Origin: Hyunsoonleella aestuarii
GTDB taxonomy: Bacteria > Bacteroidota > Bacteroidia > Flavobacteriales > Flavobacteriaceae
Length of the DNA stretch: 64,000 nucleotides
Assembly (NCBI RefSeq): GCF_006148925.1
Contig: NZ_VAWB01000003.1
Span: 1 to 64,000 of the forward strand
Direction: 5' to 3'
In this document: positions 54,313 through 63,990 of the stretch, in pieces
Layout of the letters: every line of letters starts with the position of its first letter
How positions within the stretch are numbered: position 1 is the stretch's first letter
Made by a program: the position numbers and the translations under genes
The notes under the pieces: generated by a model
What the model was told of the DNA's origin: nothing
Database searches by the model: none
Seen by the model: only the letters and a program-made list of their open reading frames with translations

Positions 54313-57189
54313 ATGAAATTGTACTTTACATTTATACTCGTTCTATTATTCCTTTTTAAAGCATCTGCACAAAAAGAAAAAGAAACTCTTTATAGTACAT
54401 GGAATAATTTAAATCTAAATGATTCAATTAGATTTAATTCTATGATTGATTTGGTTCAAAAGTATTATCTATTTACTAAAATAGACAGTGCTCTTGTTTT
54501 AAGTAAACAAATGCTTAATTCAGCTCAAAAGAAGAAGAATCTTCAATTTGAAATTGAAGCCAGCACATTAATTGGTAAAATTTATTTTGAGCTTAAAGAA
54601 TTTGAAACTGGAGAAAAAATCTATACTAAAGGATTAGAATTAGCAAAAAAAAACAAAGACAGATTCCTTTATGCCGAAAAACTATTTGATTTAGGGTATC
54701 TGTATTCAAAATACGAAGATTACACCAATTCTTTTAAAATATTACAAAAATCCGAAAAGCTTTACAAAGAACTAGGTGATCCTTTAAATGAAGGCTGGAG
54801 TATTGTGCATCAAGGTTTTATTTACAGGGATTTGGGCGACTATAAGGAGGCTGAAAAATATCATTTGAAACATTTAGAATTAAGCGAAAAACATAAAATA
54901 AAAAAAAGTATCTCGGCAGCCAATGGTAATTTAGGAGAGATTTATCATAAATTGGGAAATCTTCCAAAATCAATAGAATACTGGAAAAGAGCCATTCGCT
55001 TATCAAAAGAAATTGGCCTTGAAGAATACGCAAATGTTGGAACTGGCAAACTTGTTGAAATATACATCATCGAGAAACAATTTTCAGAAGCAACTAAATA
55101 TTTAAATGAATACATCGCAGTTACCGAAAAATATCCTATTCCTAAATACGAAAGAGATTTTTTAATGAAAATCCATTTGTGGAAATGTCAAATAGATTAT
55201 GGGTTTAAAAATTATACAAAAGCTTTAAAAGAATGTGAAGAATGCCTAAACATCAATATGGTCAATAATTGGAAACTTGAATCTGGTCTTTTTAAAAGTC
55301 TTTATGAAGTCAATAAAAAACTAAATCGTCCAGCAATAGCTCTCGATTATTTTGAAAAATATCAAATAGCCAATGACGACGAGAAAGTAGATAAAGCTAG
55401 AACAGAAATTCAATCCATTGTTTTTAATAATCAAATAATTGCTGATAGTATATCTCAAGCTCAAGAAAAGGAATTATTAAATCTGACTTACGAAGAAGGC
55501 TTGCGTAAAAAAAATCGTGAAAAGAATCTATTTTTAACTATAGGGCTATTAGTACTTTTATCTGCAATAGCATATTTTGTGATTTCTCGGAGAATGGCTG
55601 CTTCAGAAAGAAAAAGACTTCAAGAGATTAACCAATTGAAAAATGCGCTATTCACTAATATTACACATGAATTTAGAACACCACTTACCGTAATAAAAGG
55701 TATAACAAGTACCATTAAATCAAATATAAAAAACAATCAACATGATGATCTTAAAAATTCATTAGAGATCATTGATCGTAATAGTGATGGCCTATTACAT
55801 TTAATTAATGAAATGCTAGATCTTGCCAAAATTGAAAGTGGTAACATGGAATTGAATTCAGTTCAAACTGATATAATTCCTTTTACCAAATATCTAACTC
55901 AAAGCTTTCAATCGCTTGCTGAAGAAAAAGGAATTAAGTTTTCTATTCATTGTGATCTTGAGCATATTAAAATGGATATAGATGTAAATAAATTTATGGC
56001 TATTATTACCAATTTATTATCTAATGCCATAAAGTTCACTTCAGAAAATGGTGAAGTAAAAGTAAATATTAAAAAGGTTGAGATTCATAAAACTAATTTT
56101 GTTGAAATAAAAGTTATAGATACAGGTTTAGGAATCTCTAAAGAAGAACAATTACATATTTTCGATAAGTTCTATCAAGTAGATAACTCGTCATCCAAAC
56201 TTCAAAAAGGCACTGGCATTGGATTAGCTCTAGTTAAGGATTTTGTAGAATTGATGAATGGTACCATAGATGTAGAAAGCAGACTAGGAAAAAGCAGTGT
56301 TTTCTGTATTACTATTCCAATTACAAATAATGCCAATTCAGCTGATGGTTCTGAACTCGCTTCAAAGACAACATTTTTCCAAGCTAATACAGAACAATTG
56401 GTGTCGGAAAATAATCAATCTATAAATAACTCTGATTCGAGTTTACCACTTGTACTTATTGTTGAAGACAATATAGATGTTGCTCATTATATAAAAACTT
56501 GTTTAACTGAAAAATATGGTATTCTTCATGCACCTAATGGTGCCATTGGTATAGATATGGCTTTAGAAAAAATTCCAGACATTATTATTTGTGATGTGAT
56601 GATGCCCATTAAAGATGGTTTTGAAGTTTGTGAACGCTTAAAATCAAACGAATTAACAGATCACATTCCTATCATCATGCTCACCGCAAAAGCCACTTTT
56701 GAAGATAGACTTACAGGACTTGCTCATGGTGCAGATGCCTATCTAACAAAACCCTTTGAAAAAGAAGAATTATTAACGCGCATCGACCAGTTAACTCTTC
56801 TACGCAAGAAAATGTTGAGCAAATTTGAGAAAGTTGGCATCGAGAGTCTGCTAAACAAGAATATCAAAAATTCTGAAACAAAATTTCTTGACAAGATTAT
56901 TACAGTAATCCATAATAATATTGTTCAGACAGATTTTGGTCCTGTAGAATTAGCAAAAAAATCACATTTTAGTGAATCACAATTGTATCGAAAGTTAAAA
57001 GCCACTAGCGGAAAATCTACATCTATGTTTATTCGATCTATTCGACTCCAAAAAGGGAAAAAATTAATTCAAACTACCAACAAAACAATTTCTGAAGTTG
57101 CTTACGAAGTAGGATTTAACGACCCTTCCTATTTTAGCCGTGTTTTTAAGGAGGAATTTGGCTCTGCTCCTAGTGCTATTTCCAAGTAA
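54313..57189 (+). CDS. Hybrid two-component protein: TPR sensor, histidine kinase, receiver, AraC output
   Basis: 958 residues. Signal peptide (MKLYFTFILVLLFLFKASAQ), periplasmic TPR repeats (about 50-350, for example YKEAEKYHLKHLELSEKH), one membrane helix (406-425), HisKA with His452 in NITHEFRTPLT, HATPase with NLLSNAIKFT, DTGLGIS and GTGIGLAL, receiver with phospho-acceptor Asp761 in ICDVMMPIKDG and the Lys in LTKPF, and an AraC-type DNA-binding domain at about 855-955. The whole relay is in one chain. The sensor is TPR-based, not the Y_Y_Y/propeller form used for glycans. It probably regulates the lipoprotein gene just downstream; this is inferred from position. Confidence 0.93.
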   Translation: MKLYFTFILVLLFLFKASAQKEKETLYSTWNNLNLNDSIRFNSMIDLVQKYYLFTKIDSALVLSKQMLNSAQKKKNLQFEIEASTLIGKIYFELKEFETGEKIYTKGLELAKKNKDRFLYAEKLFDLGYLYSKYEDYTNSFKILQKSEKLYKELGDPLNEGWSIVHQGFIYRDLGDYKEAEKYHLKHLELSEKHKIKKSISAANGNLGEIYHKLGNLPKSIEYWKRAIRLSKEIGLEEYANVGTGKLVEIYIIEKQFSEATKYLNEYIAVTEKYPIPKYERDFLMKIHLWKCQIDYGFKNYTKALKECEECLNINMVNNWKLESGLFKSLYEVNKKLNRPAIALDYFEKYQIANDDEKVDKARTEIQSIVFNNQIIADSISQAQEKELLNLTYEEGLRKKNREKNLFLTIGLLVLLSAIAYFVISRRMAASERKRLQEINQLKNALFTNITHEFRTPLTVIKGITSTIKSNIKNNQHDDLKNSLEIIDRNSDGLLHLINEMLDLAKIESGNMELNSVQTDIIPFTKYLTQSFQSLAEEKGIKFSIHCDLEHIKMDIDVNKFMAIITNLLSNAIKFTSENGEVKVNIKKVEIHKTNFVEIKVIDTGLGISKEEQLHIFDKFYQVDNSSSKLQKGTGIGLALVKDFVELMNGTIDVESRLGKSSVFCITIPITNNANSADGSELASKTTFFQANTEQLVSENNQSINNSDSSLPLVLIVEDNIDVAHYIKTCLTEKYGILHAPNGAIGIDMALEKIPDIIICDVMMPIKDGFEVCERLKSNELTDHIPIIMLTAKATFEDRLTGLAHGADAYLTKPFEKEELLTRIDQLTLLRKKMLSKFEKVGIESLLNKNIKNSETKFLDKIITVIHNNIVQTDFGPVELAKKSHFSESQLYRKLKATSGKSTSMFIRSIRLQKGKKLIQTTNKTISEVAYEVGFNDPSYFSRVFKEEFGSAPSAISK

Positions 57190-57318
57190 TACTGCGTAAT
57201 ACCACCATTTTTTTTATTTCAAGTTTTCACCATAATAACGTTACGCAACTTTCGTAATATTACAGAATTAGTCCTAGTTTTTGAAGAAATAGTCCATGAT
57301 GTTAATCAAGTTTCATAA

Positions 57319-57326
57319 TAGCTTTG
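57319..57326 (+). promoter_or_regulatory. Candidate -7 element for the SnoaL-like lipoprotein gene
   Basis: TAGCTTTG matches TAnnTTTG and lies 62 bases before the ATG at 57389. About 60 bases upstream is a short inverted repeat, TTACG (57241-57245) and CGTAA (57253-57257), which might be a regulator site. Confidence 0.4.
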
Positions 57327-57388
57327 TAGTATAATCAGGCATTTATAACAAAAATGTCTAACGGTATTAATCATTTAAATATATTATT

Positions 57389-58459
57389 ATGAAAACAATT
57401 TTAAAATTTGCAGTTCTTAATATTTTTGCCCTATTCATTACAGCTTGTGGTGATGTTGATCAATCCACTGTGTCTGAGCCAGAAGCTAAATCAGCAGCTC
57501 AATTGACATCGAAAAACGGTGGTAGCGTAATTAACCAGGAATATCCAGAAGCACAAGCAGAGGTCTTAAAAACTTTTACCGCCATTGCAACAAGTATAAC
57601 AAAAGGAGCAGGCCTTGGTACAGATTCAGAATTTATGGATCAACTTATCTCTTTTCATGATTATGATGCCACGTTTACTGAATTTAATTATGATTTCAAC
57701 GGTAATGGATATCTTACTGATAGCAAGGGTAATGAAGAACATGAACGTATGTTATTTGGTGAAATTGTAAAACCTGGTGGAGTTAAACAATTTGCCGCTC
57801 TCCCTGGAACTTTGAAAATTGCTGTATATTATGGGAATGTAGCTAATTTAACCTTTATCTCAGATTTTGTATTAGATACTCATCCACTTGGTGAAATTAC
57901 AGTCAATAATCTAATTACTTTATTATTTGTTAAAACAAAGGGGGAATGGAAAATGGTGCACGAACATCATTCTCCTTTAAAGATTTTACCATCCACTGGG
58001 ATTAAACCGAGCAACATTCTTTCGGACTTTGACCCGAGTTCAGCTTCAAATGCACAACTAGAGGTCTATGCAACTTTTGGAGCCATTGGAGCAACTATAA
58101 TGGCAAATTCTGGAACAGGAGCCGAAAACATGGATGAACTTATCTCTTTCCATGCCTATGGTCCAAAGTTTACCGAATTTAACTACGATGCCGAAGGTAA
58201 TGGATTTCTTACTGATAGTGAGGGTAATGAAGAACATGAACGTGCACTTTTTGGTAATTACACGGTTGAGAAGTTTGCCTATATAGAAAATACTTTAAAT
58301 ATTGCTTTATATCATAGGAATGTAGCTAATGTAACTTTTATATCAGATTTTGAAGTGAAGGGAATTGGTACAATTAATAATCTTATTACTTTGCTATTTG
58401 TTAAAACAAAAGGTGAATGGAAAATGGTTCATGAACATCATTCACCATTAACAAAATAG
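57389..58459 (+). CDS. Lipoprotein with two tandem SnoaL/NTF2-like units
   Basis: 356 residues with a lipoprotein signal ending in ITAC (Cys20). Two homologous units start near residues 88 and 253, 165 apart: SFHDYDATFTEFNYD and SFHAYGPKFTEFNYD, each followed by GNEEHER and LFG, then NVAN[LV]TFISDF, and each ends with NNLITLLFVKTKGEWKMVHEHHSP. The strand and His/Trp pattern is that of SnoaL-like (NTF2-fold) domains, where HEHHSP would line the pocket. Ligand unknown. The gene follows the hybrid two-component protein by 200 bases and is closed by a terminator. Confidence 0.8.
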   Translation: MKTILKFAVLNIFALFITACGDVDQSTVSEPEAKSAAQLTSKNGGSVINQEYPEAQAEVLKTFTAIATSITKGAGLGTDSEFMDQLISFHDYDATFTEFNYDFNGNGYLTDSKGNEEHERMLFGEIVKPGGVKQFAALPGTLKIAVYYGNVANLTFISDFVLDTHPLGEITVNNLITLLFVKTKGEWKMVHEHHSPLKILPSTGIKPSNILSDFDPSSASNAQLEVYATFGAIGATIMANSGTGAENMDELISFHAYGPKFTEFNYDAEGNGFLTDSEGNEEHERALFGNYTVEKFAYIENTLNIALYHRNVANVTFISDFEVKGIGTINNLITLLFVKTKGEWKMVHEHHSPLTK

Positions 58460-58489
58460 AACACCAATTATTTCCTTAATAATAAATTT

Positions 58490-58514
58490 AAACGCGAGCT
58501 ATTAGCTTGCGTTT
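58490..58514 (+). terminator. Terminator after the SnoaL-like lipoprotein gene
   Basis: AAACGCGAGCT (58490-58500) pairs with AGCTTGCGTTT (58504-58514), with one G-T pair and a 3-base loop, followed by a T-rich tract. It lies 31 bases past the stop. Confidence 0.75.
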
Positions 58515-58554
58515 TATCTATTTTATTTTTTTAAAAAAATAACTTACATTAAAA

Positions 58555-59691
58555 TTAAAGCACCAAACACTTGGTTAAGGTATCTTCGTATATGGCCTCA
58601 TACTGAGGTACAATAGTATGTAAATCGAATTTTAGAGATTCGTTCCTTGCATTGTCTTTAAATACTTTCAAGCGAGCATCATCCTTTAAAATGTGTAATG
58701 CATTTTTAGTCATATCTTCAATGTCACCTACATTACTCAAATAGCCCGAAACACCTTGTTTATTCACTTCTGGAATTCCTCCTGTATTACTTGATATCAC
58801 TGGAACACCCGATGCCATGGCTTCAAGTGCTGCTAAACCAAAACTTTCGGTTTGTGAAGGCAATAAAAACAAATCACTAAAACATAATATTTTATCTATT
58901 TCATTACTTCTTCCAAAGAAAATGACCTTATCTAATATGCCTAATTTCTGGCATTGCAGTTCTATATTTTCTTTTTCTGGACCTTCCCCTATAAACATAA
59001 GTTTAGCAGGTATCTCCTTTTGAATATTATGGAATACGCTAATAACATCTTGCACCCGTTTAACAGGTCGCAAATTACTAATATGAGTAATTATTTTTTC
59101 ATTATCATTTGCCATCATCCCTCGCTGACAATCTGTAAAACTATGATTGTACTTATCTAAATCAATAAAATTAGGCACAACATGAATGTCGTTTTTAATA
59201 TCAAATAAACGCAAGGTATCGTCCTTTAAGCTTTTAGACACCGCAGTAACAGCATCCGATTTATTTATACTAAACGTAACGGCAGGTTTATAAAAAGGAT
59301 GGCTGCCAACAAGAGTTATATCTGTTCCATGTAATGTCGTTACAATTGGCACATAAATTCCTTCTTCTTGTAACATCTTTTTAGCCATATAAGCGGCATA
59401 GGCATGTGGAATGGCGTAATGTACATGAAGAATTTCAATCTTGTGAAGCTTTACCATATCTACCAACTTACTCGATAGTGCCAATTCATAAGGCTGATAA
59501 TGGAACAACGGGTATTCTGGCACATTCACTTCATGATAGTGTACGTTGTGACTCACTAACTCCAATCTAACAGGTTGATTATAAGTAATAAAATGAATCT
59601 CGTGACCACGTTTAGATAATTCCAAACCAAGTTCTGTCGCCACAACACCACTTCCGCCAAATGTAGGATAACAAACTATTCCTATTTTCAT
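58555..59691 (-). CDS. bshA: N-acetyl-alpha-D-glucosaminyl L-malate synthase (bacillithiol)
   Basis: 378 residues, a GT4 glycosyltransferase. The start MKIGIVCYPTFGGSGVVATELG is the BshA signature, with the Gly-rich GGSG loop for the UDP sugar. The donor site EALASGVP-type motif appears as ALEAMASGVPVISS with the acidic EXFG as TESFGLAALE. It joins UDP-GlcNAc and L-malate, the first step to bacillithiol. bshB and bshC are not in the window. It lies 18 bases after the GH3-hydrolase gene and may share its message. Confidence 0.94.
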   Translation of the reverse strand: MKIGIVCYPTFGGSGVVATELGLELSKRGHEIHFITYNQPVRLELVSHNVHYHEVNVPEYPLFHYQPYELALSSKLVDMVKLHKIEILHVHYAIPHAYAAYMAKKMLQEEGIYVPIVTTLHGTDITLVGSHPFYKPAVTFSINKSDAVTAVSKSLKDDTLRLFDIKNDIHVVPNFIDLDKYNHSFTDCQRGMMANDNEKIITHISNLRPVKRVQDVISVFHNIQKEIPAKLMFIGEGPEKENIELQCQKLGILDKVIFFGRSNEIDKILCFSDLFLLPSQTESFGLAALEAMASGVPVISSNTGGIPEVNKQGVSGYLSNVGDIEDMTKNALHILKDDARLKVFKDNARNESLKFDLHTIVPQYEAIYEDTLTKCLVL

Positions 59692-59709
59692 ATTTTAAAT
59701 TTAAGTACT

Positions 59710-62628
59710 TTAATCTTCAATCGCTTCGTAAATTAGGCGTTGTATTTCGGTTCTAATATTTTCCTTTAATAACAAATTCTTTCCAGCCTTAGGGTAAGTT
59801 CTATTTGCAAGGAATACATAAACAATTTTTTCTTCGGGGTCTGCCCAAGCATAGGTTCCTGTAAAACCTGAATGACCAAAACTTGTCATAGAAATACATC
59901 CACATGTTGGACCCTCGTCTCCTAACTGAGGTTTATCAAATCCAATTCCTCTTCTATTATCCTTTTCACAATAATAGCATGTGTTAAACTTGTTCATTGT
60001 TTCTGTTCTAAAATAGCGCTTACCGCCATAAAAACCTTTCTGCAAAAACATTTGCATAATTTTAGCCACGTCATTAGAATTACTGAATACACCTGCGTGA
60101 CCGCCTACTCCATTTTGCATTGCAGCTCCCATATCATGAACAAATCCATGCACCTTCTGAAATCTATAATAGTCATCAATCTCAGTAGGGATAATTTTTT
60201 TACTACTAATTTTATAATACGGATTATACATGGTATTATTAGCTCCTAGAGACTCATAAAAGTGGTTTTGCACCAATTCATCTAGTGTTCTGTCGTAATG
60301 ATGTTCAATAAATTTCTTTAAAATGTAATATGGAAAATCACTATACCTATATCGAAGTCTATTCAATAGTTCCGATTCCTTTATAATTTCTTGAATAGAA
60401 TCTTGATAGTCAGACCTTAAAAATAAATCTTTAGTAACTTCAATGTTGAATTTACTACTTCTTTCTTTACTATAATACTTATCACTTGGACGCTTTGTTA
60501 CCGAATCTAAAGTCTTATAATAAAAAGGCTCCCAAGGTCTTAATCTAGCATAATGAGACAGCATTTGCTTAATAGTTATATTCGCTTTATTCGATCCTTC
60601 ATACTCTGGTAAAATTTCAGGCAGCTTGTTATCGAGAGACACAAGACCTTGCTCTTCCAACTCCATTAATAGTGGTAAGGTTGCTATTATCTTGGTTAAT
60701 GAAGCAACGTCGTATAAATCGTCACTGGTAACCCTTTCTTTTCCTTCATAGGTATGCTTACCAAAATTTTTGTTATATATGACTTTGCCTTTTCTTGCAA
60801 CCAATAACTGAATTCCCGGAGTCATTTTACCTTGTACAGCAACATTGGCAATCGAATCTATTTTTTTTAATTTTTTAGAATTTATACCTACTTGTTCTGG
60901 TAGTCCATAACTCAAACGATTAATAGCTGTATTTTCAATACCATCCCCAACATTAAAAAAAGGTCCAGTTGAAACAGGTAAAAACCCTTTGGAAGGTATC
61001 GCTCCAAAAATAAGTTGAGCCGACTTCTGCTGAGCAATTTCACTATTTTGATAGCTAACTACAATGCTTTCAATGTCTGCTAAATTCTTTAAATCGAGTA
61101 GTGCGTATGGTTTAACAAATATATCTAGTACAACTTTGTGAGTTTTGGAAATTTCATAAATCCATTCCAGTTCTTCATCTTTAAACTTATAACCTTTCCA
61201 TGGATTGTCATTCGAGCGGTGCAATCCTATAACCAAAGTATTATACGGTTGTAGTTTCTTTGTTAATTCATCAAAGTTATCAGATGTAATCTCATGAATT
61301 TTAGTGTATTTTTTTAACTCCTTGAAAAACGCAGAACCGCTATCATCTCCTAATTCAACATAGGCGATATGCTTGGTTTCTAATTGACGAAAAGGGATTA
61401 GCTCATCCTTGTTCTTTACAACCGTAATAGAATTTTCAATAAGATCTTCATAAAGCAAATCATCTTCTAATCTATTTAAATCTTCATGTAAATTGTATAA
61501 ACCTATAGGTTCATAGTTATTTAAACCGACTTTATACTTTGCTTGAAGTATTTTTTTAACCGAATGTTCTAATCGTATTGCAGAGACTTCTCCTTTATTT
61601 ATAGCCTCTAAAATCTTTGAAACTCCAATACCAACATCTTCCGACATAAGCATAACGTCGTTTCCAGCTTTAAACGCCGCTAAATCAATATCTCCTGTTT
61701 CACTGAAATCAGCAGCCCCTTTCATAGTTAAAGCATCGGTAAAAATAAGCCCTTTAAAGCCTAATTTTTCTTTTAAAATACCAGTAACAATATGTTTCGA
61801 TAAAGAAGAAGGATAGCCATCCCTAGGTTCTAAACTAGGCACATTAAGATGCGCTACCATAACACTTGAAAGCCCTTCTTTAATTAATTTCTTATACGGA
61901 TACAATTCAATAGAATCGATTCGCTTTTCACTGAAATTAATGGTTGGCAGCGTATGATGGGAATCTTGCTCTGTATCTCCATGCCCAGGAAAATGCTTCG
62001 CATTAGCCATTACACCAGCATCTTGCATCCCTTTCATAAATGCAGACGCCTTTTCGGTTACATTATCACGATCTTCTCCAAAAGAGCGATTACCTATTAT
62101 GGGATTATTGGGATTTGTATTGATATCGACAACAGGTGCAAAATTAAAATGAACCCCTAAACGCTTGCAATGCTCACCAATATGTTGTCCCGCCTTTTCA
62201 ACAAGCTTATTGTCTTTAATAGCTCCAAGTGTCATATTCCAAGGAAAAGCATAGGTAGAATCTAATCGCATACTTAAACCCCATTCTGCATCCATACCAA
62301 TAAGCAAAGGTGTTTTGGACAGGTGTTGCATCTCATTATTAAGTTCTGCTTGCCTTAATGGACCTCCATTAGAATAAATGATACCACCAATGTGATGGTC
62401 CCTTATTAATTTAATTAAGGCGTTTTTTGATTTGGAGTCTTGGTTAGACATCACTTGAACCATGTATAGCTGTCCTATACGTTCCTTTAATGTCATAGCA
62501 TTATAAACGCTATCAACCCATTTTTGTTGAGCTTCCCTATCATTTGTTAATAATGGATTTGTATTACTTTGACTAAAAACAGTAATACCTGCTACAAAGA
62601 CAAAGCTTAATAAAAAGAATTGGCGCAT
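59710..62628 (-). CDS. GH3 beta-N-acetylglucosaminidase (NagZ-like) fused to a class C beta-lactamase-like serine hydrolase
   Basis: 972 residues with a signal peptide. The GH3 part (about 25-370) has the NagZ hallmark KHFPGHGD (211-218) with TEQDSHHTLP (catalytic His/Asp dyad loop) and nucleophile Asp298 in FTDALTMKGA. A middle linker follows. The serine hydrolase part (about 590-972) has SxxK as ASLTK (Ser643, Lys646) and a YSD motif in RYRYSDFPYY. The combination removes GlcNAc from muropeptides and could act on a peptide or ester bond next to it. Exported, unlike cytoplasmic NagZ, so it acts in the periplasm or outside. Such fusions are known in Bacteroidota. Confidence 0.9.
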   Translation of the reverse strand: MRQFFLLSFVFVAGITVFSQSNTNPLLTNDREAQQKWVDSVYNAMTLKERIGQLYMVQVMSNQDSKSKNALIKLIRDHHIGGIIYSNGGPLRQAELNNEMQHLSKTPLLIGMDAEWGLSMRLDSTYAFPWNMTLGAIKDNKLVEKAGQHIGEHCKRLGVHFNFAPVVDINTNPNNPIIGNRSFGEDRDNVTEKASAFMKGMQDAGVMANAKHFPGHGDTEQDSHHTLPTINFSEKRIDSIELYPYKKLIKEGLSSVMVAHLNVPSLEPRDGYPSSLSKHIVTGILKEKLGFKGLIFTDALTMKGAADFSETGDIDLAAFKAGNDVMLMSEDVGIGVSKILEAINKGEVSAIRLEHSVKKILQAKYKVGLNNYEPIGLYNLHEDLNRLEDDLLYEDLIENSITVVKNKDELIPFRQLETKHIAYVELGDDSGSAFFKELKKYTKIHEITSDNFDELTKKLQPYNTLVIGLHRSNDNPWKGYKFKDEELEWIYEISKTHKVVLDIFVKPYALLDLKNLADIESIVVSYQNSEIAQQKSAQLIFGAIPSKGFLPVSTGPFFNVGDGIENTAINRLSYGLPEQVGINSKKLKKIDSIANVAVQGKMTPGIQLLVARKGKVIYNKNFGKHTYEGKERVTSDDLYDVASLTKIIATLPLLMELEEQGLVSLDNKLPEILPEYEGSNKANITIKQMLSHYARLRPWEPFYYKTLDSVTKRPSDKYYSKERSSKFNIEVTKDLFLRSDYQDSIQEIIKESELLNRLRYRYSDFPYYILKKFIEHHYDRTLDELVQNHFYESLGANNTMYNPYYKISSKKIIPTEIDDYYRFQKVHGFVHDMGAAMQNGVGGHAGVFSNSNDVAKIMQMFLQKGFYGGKRYFRTETMNKFNTCYYCEKDNRRGIGFDKPQLGDEGPTCGCISMTSFGHSGFTGTYAWADPEEKIVYVFLANRTYPKAGKNLLLKENIRTEIQRLIYEAIED

Positions 62629-62647
62629 AAAATAAGAGTCATTATCG

Positions 62648-62672
62648 ATTAGTGTAACCTTATAACACTAAT
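62648..62672. repeat. Inverted repeat upstream of the GH3-hydrolase gene
   Basis: ATTAGTGT (62648-62655) is mirrored by ACACTAAT (62665-62672) with a 9-base spacer. It lies 19 bases upstream of the start codon and may be an operator for the GH3-hydrolase-bshA unit, or an mRNA hairpin. Confidence 0.35.
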
Positions 62673-62766
62673 AATCATGCCAAAATAAGACAATTAGCAT
62701 GAAGATAAAAAGACTTTAAGATAGATTTATAAAGAAGCTTATAAACAATATTAAAACAATTAAATA

Positions 62767-63990
62767 CTACTCTATTAGGTCAATATGTCTATCGTGGTAA
62801 CCCAATAAATATAATACACCATCTAGTCCTATACTTGATATAGAGCTTTGCGCATTATCCTTAACAGTAGGTTTTGCATGAAACGCTATTCCTAACCCAG
62901 CCAAGTTCAACATGGGTAAATCATTAGCACCATCACCAACTGCAATGGTTTGGCTTATATCTATACCTTCTTTCTGAGCTATCTCTTTTAAATATTCTGC
63001 CTTTTTCTGGCCATCAACTATTTCACCCAAATAACCGCCAGTTAACAAACCATCTTTAATCTCCAATTGATTGGCATGTACATAGTCTATACCTAATTCC
63101 TTTTGAAGGTAATGACCAAAATATGTAAAGCCTCCGGAAAGAATAGCTGTTTTAAAGCCATAGCTTTTTAGGGTATCAATGAGTCGTCTTGCACCTTTAG
63201 TAATTGGCAAATTAATGGCGACATTATGAAGCACCTCTTCTCTTAATCCTTTTAAAAGCCGCATTCTCCTCTTAAAACTTTCATTAAAATCTATTTCACC
63301 CTGCATTGCCGATTCGGTTATCGCTTTAACCTCATCACCTACTCCTGCTAGTTCCGCCAATTCATCTATAACCTCGGTTTGAATAAGTGTAGAGTCCATA
63401 TCGAAACAAACCAAACGTCTATTTCTTCTAAAAATATTATCTTCTTGAAAGGCAATATCAACGTCTAAATCATGACTAATCTGCATGAATTTTTCGGTAA
63501 ATTCAGATTTGTTTTCAATCTTTCCTCTTATAGATAATTGAATTGATGCTCTTGGATATTCTTCTTCTTTAACTAAAGACAAACGCCCAGTTAATCTTTT
63601 TATAGAATCGATATTTAAATTCTTTTCTGAAATAATCTTGGTAACTTCAGAAATTTGTTCTGCGGCAAGTTTTTCGCCTAAAATAGTAACAATGTAACGA
63701 TCTTTACCTTGAAGTCCCACCCAATGCTCGTAATCATCTAGAGAAATCGGCGTAAACTTAGCTTTAATACCAAGTTCATAAGCCTTAAATAATAAATCCT
63801 TTAAAACGGCGGCTGACTTTTTCCCTTTGGCAATTTCGAATAGAATACCTAAAGACAATGTGTCGTGAATATTTGCTTGACCTATATCCAATACTTTTGC
63901 GCCATATTCTGCTAAAACACCAGTTAAACTAGAAGTTAATCCTGGTTTATCTTGTCCTGAAATATTTAATAAGAAAATATCATTAGCCAT
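62767..63990 (-). CDS. serB: Phosphoserine phosphatase with N-terminal ACT domains
   Basis: 407 residues. Two ACT-like domains lead (about 5-75 and 95-175: FLLNISGQDKPGLTSSLTG, then YIVTILGEKLAAEQISE). The HAD phosphatase part has the nucleophile Asp197 and Asp199 in FDMDSTLIQTE, Ser/Lys motifs LSGGFTYFG and KAEYLKE, and GDGANDLPML. It makes serine from phosphoserine. ACT domains suggest amino-acid control. The start codon is 10 bases from the window's end. Confidence 0.96.
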   Translation of the reverse strand: MANDIFLLNISGQDKPGLTSSLTGVLAEYGAKVLDIGQANIHDTLSLGILFEIAKGKKSAAVLKDLLFKAYELGIKAKFTPISLDDYEHWVGLQGKDRYIVTILGEKLAAEQISEVTKIISEKNLNIDSIKRLTGRLSLVKEEEYPRASIQLSIRGKIENKSEFTEKFMQISHDLDVDIAFQEDNIFRRNRRLVCFDMDSTLIQTEVIDELAELAGVGDEVKAITESAMQGEIDFNESFKRRMRLLKGLREEVLHNVAINLPITKGARRLIDTLKSYGFKTAILSGGFTYFGHYLQKELGIDYVHANQLEIKDGLLTGGYLGEIVDGQKKAEYLKEIAQKEGIDISQTIAVGDGANDLPMLNLAGLGIAFHAKPTVKDNAQSSISSIGLDGVLYLLGYHDRHIDLIE

